NCBI GenBank assembly: GCA_019233415.1
Contig: JAFAMK010000076.1
Location: 1-10,421 of the forward strand
Origin: Vulcanimicrobiota bacterium
GTDB taxonomy: Bacteria > Vulcanimicrobiota > Vulcanimicrobiia > Vulcanimicrobiales > Vulcanimicrobiaceae
Reading direction: 5' to 3'
Length of the DNA: 10,421 nt
The notes below the pieces were generated by a model. It was not told the DNA's origin, did not search any database, and saw only the letters and a program-made list of their open reading frames with translations. The first letter of the stretch is position 1. Each line of letters starts with the position of its first letter. Shown piece by piece: positions 6,319-10,421 of this stretch. Both the position numbers and the translations under genes were made by a program.

Positions 6319-7103
6319 TCCCGCTCTTCGACGCACTCGCCCACCCGACGGTCTCCGGCCACTGGCTCGAGACCGACCGCGACGCACGCGCCGCGACCCT
6401 GATCGCATCGATGAACGCGCACGGGTACGCAATGGCGTGCGCGGTCGGGCTCGCCGACGTCGGGGACTACACGCACGAGGGCTTCGCGGCGATGTGTCGG
6501 CAACACGCGCAGCTCGTACCGTTCGCCGGGATCGACCCGCGCGCGTCCGATCTCGCCGCGCAGTTGGACACCGTGCGCGAACTCGGCTTCCGCGGAATCA
6601 AGCTCCATCCGCGCTTCGGACGGTTCGCACTCGACGACGAAGCGTTCGTCGCCGCGCTCACCGGCGCGCGCGACCGGGACCTCGTCGTCATGCTCTGCAC
6701 CTACCTGCACGGGCCGATCGCGTCGTATCCGGATCGCGACCCGCTCTACGCGCTCGTCGCGTCGCTCAAGCGCGTCCCCGACGTGCGGATGATCTTGCTC
6801 CACGGTGGCGACGTCGAACTGTTGCGCTGGGCGCAGCTCGCGCGGCACGACGAGCACCTCCTCCTCGACGTCTCGTTCACGCTGATGAAATACCGCGGCA
6901 GCTCGCTCGACGCCGACTTGCGCTACCTCTTCTCGGGGTTCCACCGGCGGGTCTGTCTCGGTGTCGATCACCCTGAATACGATCACGCCGCCGTTCGAGA
7001 GCGGTTCGAGACGCTCACCGACGGGCTCGGCGACGAACCACGTCGGGACGTCGCGTACCGCTCGCTCGCGCGTTTCTTGCGAATCGACCACGCATGGGAA
7101 TGA
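6315..7103 (+). CDS. Amidohydrolase-2 family TIM-barrel metal hydrolase or decarboxylase
   Basis: 262 residues, starting at GTG 6315 within the stop of the CmcI-like gene. The sequence follows the amidohydrolase_2 pattern: FDALAHP at 5-11, a strand ending FAGIDPR (70-76), RGIKLHPRFGRF (93-104, His98), ILLHGGDVELL (160-170, His163) and LGVDHPEYD (215-223, Asp218). The fold binds a metal and hydrolyses amide, ester or lactone bonds, or decarboxylates aromatic acids. The N-terminal motif normally reads D-x-H-x-H; here the first His is replaced by Leu8, with only His10 present, so metal binding could be altered. No signal peptide is seen, so it should act in the cytoplasm. In this setting it might remove or rearrange an acyl or amide group on a sugar precursor, which is inference from neighbours. 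It overlaps the next gene by 4-10 bases. Confidence 0.8.
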   Translation: MIPLFDALAHPTVSGHWLETDRDARAATLIASMNAHGYAMACAVGLADVGDYTHEGFAAMCRQHAQLVPFAGIDPRASDLAAQLDTVRELGFRGIKLHPRFGRFALDDEAFVAALTGARDRDLVVMLCTYLHGPIASYPDRDPLYALVASLKRVPDVRMILLHGGDVELLRWAQLARHDEHLLLDVSFTLMKYRGSSLDADLRYLFSGFHRRVCLGVDHPEYDHAAVRERFETLTDGLGDEPRRDVAYRSLARFLRIDHAWE

Positions 7104-7765
7104 CGCCCGACGAAGTTGCGCGCCTACGCGCGCTCTACGACGCGCGCCTGGAAACGTACGGTTACGCGCCCGAGACGCTCGGCTGGAACAAGCCGAAGCA
7201 CCGCCTTCGCTACGAGATCCTACTCGCGTACTGGAATCTCGGTGGAGCGCCGGGAACCTCGGTCCTGGATGTCGGCTGCGGCTTCGGCGACCTCTTCGGA
7301 TATGCACGGCAGTGCGGCTGGGACGTGACCTACCACGGCATCGACCTCAACCCGAAGCTGATCGAGGTCGCGCACTCCGTGTATCCCGACGGGGTGTTCT
7401 CCGTCGGCGACCCAATCGCCGAGGGGCTGACACAAGACTACGACGTCGTCGTGGCGTCGGGGATGCACAACTTCGGCGTCGCGAACCACGACGCATACGT
7501 CGAGCGCACGTTCGACCTCTTCGCCGCGCACGCGCGGCGCGGCTTCGCGATCAACTTCCTCTCCGACCGCGCCGTGTTTCGGCGCCCCGAGAACGCGTAC
7601 ACGAGCCCCGAGCGCGCGCTGACGCTCGCGCTGCGATACTCGCGCCGCGCCGTGCTGCGCCACGACTATATGCCGTTCGAGTTCACCGTAATCGTCGACC
7701 GCGACGATTCGTTCGACGACGACATGACCGTGTTTCGCGGCTACGAGACGCTTGCCGGTCGCTGA
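7094..7765 (+). CDS. Class I SAM-dependent methyltransferase
   Basis: 223 residues. SAM motif I is VLDVGCGFGDL at 57-67, and the acidic end of beta-2 is GIDLNP at 82-87 (Asp84, expected to contact the ribose). A DYDVVVASGMHNFGV segment follows, as in motif IV of Methyltransf_11/25-type enzymes. The N-terminal helix region includes GWNKPKHRLRYEILL (30-44). It probably methylates a small molecule or sugar in the cytoplasm; N-, O- or C-methylation cannot be distinguished. It is the third gene of the plus-strand unit. Two starts are possible: ATG 7094, or ATG 7100, which would form the same 4-base ATGA overlap used at other junctions here; they differ by two residues. Its 3' end overlaps the convergent ATP-grasp gene by 25 bases. 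No terminator with a T-run follows. Confidence 0.88.
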   Translation: MGMTPDEVARLRALYDARLETYGYAPETLGWNKPKHRLRYEILLAYWNLGGAPGTSVLDVGCGFGDLFGYARQCGWDVTYHGIDLNPKLIEVAHSVYPDGVFSVGDPIAEGLTQDYDVVVASGMHNFGVANHDAYVERTFDLFAAHARRGFAINFLSDRAVFRRPENAYTSPERALTLALRYSRRAVLRHDYMPFEFTVIVDRDDSFDDDMTVFRGYETLAGR

Positions 7766-8955
7766 TCGCGCATTCGGAACGCGATCGTGCGCGCGGCCGC
7801 ATCGGCGCGCGCGACGGCCTCGGCGCGCGTCGCGCCGACCGCGACGACGTGACCGTGCCGGGCGTTGTCGAACGCGACGGGGCCACCGCGTGACCCCGGT
7901 GTCAGCGCGACGTCGAGCTCGACGATCCCCGGCAACGCACGCGCCTGCTCGAGACCATCGATCTCGTCCACTATGCCGTCTGGAGCCTGCAGAAAGCGCA
8001 ACACCGCGCCACGCTCGTGCAGCGGTCGCAGCGCGACGGGATCGCCGAGCAGCAGCTGCGCGAAGGTCACCGGCCCTGACAGACCGCACACCGCACCGAC
8101 GATCGTGCTCGACAGGTACGAGCCGCCGCCGCGCGCCGCGACCTCGACCAGCACGACGCCGTCGTCACCGACGATGCACTCGATATGGAATGCGCCGGTG
8201 CGCAAGCCGAGCCCGCGGATCGCCGCGGTGATCAGCGCGCGTGCTTCGGCGACCACCGCCGGCGGATAGGCGGCGGGATAGTTCAAGGCGAGGTTGACGC
8301 GGTGACGGGTCGAGGACTGCGTCTCGACGTCGCCGACGATTGCGACGAACACCTCGTCGCCGCGCACGAAACCGTCGGCCGTCAAGAGCGGGCCGGGAAC
8401 GAAACGTTCGACGATGAAACGACCGTCCGCGGAGTTCGCAACGGCGTCGTCGACCGCGAAGGGGATCGCGTCCGGGCTCAGGACGACCGAGACGCCCTTG
8501 CTGCCGCCGTTGCGGGCCGGTTTGACGACCGCCGGCAAACCGAAGTCCTGCAGCGCGCTTTCCAGCGCGTCCGGGCTCTCGACCGCACGAAACATGGGCT
8601 GCGCGAGCCCGGCCGCCTGCCACGCCGCCCGCATCGCCGTTTTGTCGGTGCAGCGCAACGCCAGCTCCACCCCGATGGTCGGGAGCCCGAGCCGTTCGCT
8701 CGCCTCGGCGGCGGCGATCACCCCGGCCTCGGTTCCCGGTACGATGACGGATGCGTTCACGTCGCGCGCGGCTTTGGTGATCTCCATCGCGTCGCTAAGG
8801 CTGGCGACGGCGAACGCGTCCGCGAACGCATGTCCCGGCGCGCTCACGTCGCGGTCGAGCGTCACGGTGCGAAAGCCTGCGGCACGCAGCGCAACGATCG
8901 ACGGGGCGAGATACTGCGCCGCGCCGAGCAGCAGAACGGTGCGCGCTGGAGTCAC
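7741..8955 (-). CDS. ATP-grasp domain carboxylate-amine ligase-like protein
   Basis: 404 residues from GTG 8955. ATP-grasp enzymes activate a carboxylate as acyl-phosphate and join it to an amine or thiol. An N-terminal Rossmann-like preATP-grasp domain (about 5-100) opens with VLLLGAAQYLAP. The central part has CTDKTAMRAAW at 102-112, then AVVKPARNGGSKGV at 142-155 (ATP-binding Lys145 and glycine-rich loop) and FIVERFVPGP at 180-189. The catalytic region has GAFHIECIV at 254-262 and LVEVAARGGGSYL from 269, giving candidate Mg ligands Glu259 and Glu271. The usual Asn of E-I-N-x-R is Ala273. It resembles carbamoyl-phosphate synthase-like and biotin carboxylase-like ATP-grasp proteins found as stand-alone ligases. 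It starts 16 nt after the rfbF stop, so the two are probably co-transcribed. The frame stays open up to 9186 inside rfbF, but that part is low-complexity Arg/Ser and not family-like. Substrates are unknown. Confidence 0.84.
   Translation of the reverse strand: MTPARTVLLLGAAQYLAPSIVALRAAGFRTVTLDRDVSAPGHAFADAFAVASLSDAMEITKAARDVNASVIVPGTEAGVIAAAEASERLGLPTIGVELALRCTDKTAMRAAWQAAGLAQPMFRAVESPDALESALQDFGLPAVVKPARNGGSKGVSVVLSPDAIPFAVDDAVANSADGRFIVERFVPGPLLTADGFVRGDEVFVAIVGDVETQSSTRHRVNLALNYPAAYPPAVVAEARALITAAIRGLGLRTGAFHIECIVGDDGVVLVEVAARGGGSYLSSTIVGAVCGLSGPVTFAQLLLGDPVALRPLHERGAVLRFLQAPDGIVDEIDGLEQARALPGIVELDVALTPGSRGGPVAFDNARHGHVVAVGATRAEAVARADAAARTIAFRMRDQRPASVS
7764..7786. repeat. Perfect 7-bp inverted repeat straddling the end of the methyltransferase gene
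   Basis: GATCGCG (7764-7770) and CGCGATC (7780-7786) flank a 9-base loop. The repeat begins at the last two bases of the methyltransferase stop. It could slow or end plus-strand transcription, but no T-run follows and it is also coding sequence of the convergent ATP-grasp gene. Confidence 0.3.
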
Positions 8956-8971
8956 CAGCCGGAGTTCAGCC

Positions 8972-9742
8972 TCACGACCAGACCTTCCAAGGGGCGCGCC
9001 CGGTCGCCCACAGCTCCTCGAGCATCGTCTTGTCGCGCAGCGTGTCCATCGGCTGCCAGAACCCATCGTGCATGAACGCCGAGAGCATCCCGTCCGCGGC
9101 GAGCCGTTCCAGCGGTCGGCGCTCCCACACCGTTTGATCGTCGTCGATGTAGTTGAAGACGCCCGGCGAGAGGACGAAGTAGCCACCGTTGATCCAGGCG
9201 CCGTCGCCGAGCGGCTTCTCGTTGAACGCGATGATCTTCTGCGCGTCGAGCTGCACGGCGCCGAACCGCCCCGCCGGCTGCACGGTCGTCATCGTCGCGA
9301 GCGCGCCCGAGGCGCGGTGATGCGCGATGCTGGCGCGGATGTCGACGTCGGAGAGCCCGTCGCCGTACGTGAAGCAGAACGGCTCGTCGTCGAGATAGCT
9401 TCGCACGCGGCGCAGCCGGCCGCCCGTCATCGTGTTCTCGCCGGTGTCGACCAGCGTCACCGACCACGGCTCCGCAGTATTGTTGTGCACGCGCATCGAT
9501 CGCTCGCGCATGTCGAACGTCACGTCGGACGCGTGCAGCGCGTAGTTGGCGAAGTACTCCTTGATGACGTAGCCCTTGTAGCCGCAGCAGACGATGAAGT
9601 CGTCGATCCCGTAGGCGGAGTACGTCTTCATGATGTGCCACAGAACCGGCCGGCCGCCGAGCTCGACCATCGGCTTCGGCCGCGTGGTCGTCTCCTCGCT
9701 GATCCGGGTGCCGAGGCCCCCGGCCAGGATCACCGCTTTCAC
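8972..9742 (-). CDS. rfbF: Glucose-1-phosphate cytidylyltransferase
   Basis: Makes CDP-glucose and pyrophosphate from CTP and alpha-D-glucose-1-phosphate in the cytoplasm, the first committed step of CDP-6-deoxysugar synthesis. 256 residues is the normal family length. The nucleotidyltransferase signature AVILAGGLGTR is at 3-13, followed by TTTRPKPMVELGGRPVLWHI (18-37) with Lys23. FTYGDGLSDVD at 124-134 has Asp128 and Asp132, typical of the RfbF metal and substrate site, and INGGYFVLSPGVF and DGFWQPMDTLRD lie towards the C-terminus. The start is GTG at 9742 and no strong Shine-Dalgarno precedes it. It is divergent from the ATPase gene with a 77-base gap, and the ATP-grasp gene follows 16 nt later. 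The next pathway enzyme, RfbG, is at the far left of the window. Glucose-1-phosphate thymidylyl- and uridylyltransferases differ in the TTTRPKPM and GDGLSD regions, so the cytidylyl call is firm. Confidence 0.95.
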   Translation of the reverse strand: MKAVILAGGLGTRISEETTTRPKPMVELGGRPVLWHIMKTYSAYGIDDFIVCCGYKGYVIKEYFANYALHASDVTFDMRERSMRVHNNTAEPWSVTLVDTGENTMTGGRLRRVRSYLDDEPFCFTYGDGLSDVDIRASIAHHRASGALATMTTVQPAGRFGAVQLDAQKIIAFNEKPLGDGAWINGGYFVLSPGVFNYIDDDQTVWERRPLERLAADGMLSAFMHDGFWQPMDTLRDKTMLEELWATGRAPWKVWS

Positions 9743-9819
9743 CGCTTACGTATCGGCAACGCACACCTTACGCTGAAGCAAAGGCCGGCTCAGGCTGGGG
9801 CGCCGAAGCAAGGACTCGG
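9743..9819. promoter_or_regulatory. Short divergent gap between rfbF and the ATPase gene
   Basis: The 77 bases between two divergent starts must hold or abut promoters for both units. The only element I can support is AAGGA (9810-9814) for the ATPase. No convincing -35/-10 pair, operator or terminator is visible. Confidence 0.4.
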
Positions 9820-10421
9820 ATGACTCCGTACTACCGGCACTTCGGTTTGGAGCGCGATCCGTTCCTTGACACGGCGGATCCGCACTTCTACCGGGCGACG
9901 CCGGCGCTGACGCGCGCACGCGAACGCCTGGTCGGCGGGGTCCTCGAATCCCGCGGGCTGCAGGTCGTCGTCGGCGATCCCGGGACGGGGAAGACGAGCC
10001 TGATGGCGCAGATCGAGCGCGAGCTGCTCGGCCGCGACGACGTCAGGCTCGGCAAGATCCTCGACCCGTCGTTCGCGAGCGAGACGGAGTTTCTGCTCGC
10101 CGTCGCGCGCTCGTTCGGGCTCGCCCTCCCGCCGCGCTCGCCGGCCGCGCTCAAGAACGCACTGAAGAACTACCTGTACGACGCGGCGGTCCTCGACGGG
10201 CTCACGCTCGCATTGCTGGTCGACGAAGCACAGAACACGAGCGACGAGATCTTCGAAGTGCTACGGCTGCTGCTGAACTACGACGTGCCGCAGCGCAAGC
10301 TGATGAACGTGATCCTGTTCGGCCAGAGCGAACTGCGCGGGCGCGTCGAGGCGCGCCGCAACTTGGCCGACCGCGTCGACGAGTGGTTCGCGCTCGACCC
10401 GCTCGACGCGAACGAGGCGCG
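9820..10421 (+). CDS. ExeA/GspA-type AAA ATPase, N-terminal part (3' end outside window)
   Basis: Open from ATG 9820 to the window edge, 200 codons. The start is supported by AAGGA at 9810-9814, 5 nt upstream. The N-terminus YYRHFGLERDPF (4-15) is the ExeA-family opening. Walker A GDPGTGKT is at 52-59, Walker B LALLVDEAQ at 130-138, a sensor-like NVILFGQSEL at 163-172, and an Arg-containing RRNLADRV segment follows. This family couples ATP hydrolysis to assembly of secretion machinery; one branch is associated with PEP-CTERM/exosortase polysaccharide loci, and related proteins (TniB-like) occur in transposons. The glycan context favours the exosortase or secretion branch over a transposon, but that is inference. 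The C-terminal region, which would distinguish a peptidoglycan-binding GspA from the PEP-CTERM type, is outside the window. Confidence 0.85.
   Translation, partial: MTPYYRHFGLERDPFLDTADPHFYRATPALTRARERLVGGVLESRGLQVVVGDPGTGKTSLMAQIERELLGRDDVRLGKILDPSFASETEFLLAVARSFGLALPPRSPAALKNALKNYLYDAAVLDGLTLALLVDEAQNTSDEIFEVLRLLLNYDVPQRKLMNVILFGQSELRGRVEARRNLADRVDEWFALDPLDANEA

Noticed and set aside
8956..9186. N-terminal extension of the ATP-grasp gene into rfbF
   Set aside because: The extra 77 residues are Ser/Arg-rich and unlike the family, whose Rossmann-like start VLLLGAAQ lies just after GTG 8955.
9775..9812. Direct repeat of GAAGCAAG-like sequence upstream of the ATPase gene
   Set aside because: Only about seven matching bases, two copies 30 bases apart; too short to distinguish from chance.
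1..10421. CRISPR array, tRNA, rRNA or insertion sequence
   Set aside because: No regularly spaced repeats, no cloverleaf or rRNA core sequence, and no transposase or terminal inverted repeats were seen; nearly all bases are accounted for by genes.

Overview
The window comes from a high-GC bacterial chromosome and is packed with cell-surface glycan biosynthesis genes. Almost no DNA is non-coding. Four starts are GTG, stops and starts overlap by a few bases within transcription units, and C or G dominates third codon positions. I cannot assign a taxon. There is no rRNA, tRNA, CRISPR array or recognisable insertion sequence.

Layout, left to right. (1) 1-540, plus strand: the C-terminal half of CDP-glucose 4,6-dehydratase (rfbG type). 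(2) 528-5439, minus strand: a three-gene unit, transcribed right to left, of a PLP-dependent aminotransferase followed by two paralogous ~606-residue family-2 glycosyltransferases. Both junctions are ATGA overlaps. (3) 5440-5574: a divergent control region with two dyads. (4) 5575-7765, plus strand: a three-gene unit with overlapping junctions: a CmcI-like (cephalosporin hydroxylase family) methyltransferase-fold protein, an amidohydrolase-2 type TIM-barrel protein and a class I SAM methyltransferase. (5) 7741-9742, minus strand: glucose-1-phosphate cytidylyltransferase (rfbF) followed by an ATP-grasp ligase. (6) 9743-9819: a short divergent gap. (7) 9820 to the end, plus strand: the N-terminal part of an ExeA/GspA-type AAA ATPase.

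How the genes fit together. RfbF makes CDP-glucose from CTP and glucose-1-phosphate. RfbG dehydrates it to CDP-4-keto-6-deoxyglucose, the entry point to 3,6-dideoxyhexoses and other CDP-6-deoxy sugars. These consecutive enzymes sit at opposite ends of the block and both read inwards. The genes between them look like a glycan-tailoring set: two glycosyltransferases to build the chain, and an aminotransferase, ATP-grasp ligase, amidohydrolase and two methyltransferase-fold proteins to add or modify amino, amide or methyl groups. The exact product cannot be read from sequence. The ExeA-type ATPase would fit a neighbouring export or exosortase/PEP-CTERM-like locus, but that is inference.

Points most worth a second look: the tandem glycosyltransferase pair, whose second GT-A domains have lost the usual signature residues and which share a 47-base identical patch; the amidohydrolase, CmcI-like and ATP-grasp proteins, each with a non-canonical residue at a metal-site position; and the split, inward-facing rfbF/rfbG pair.
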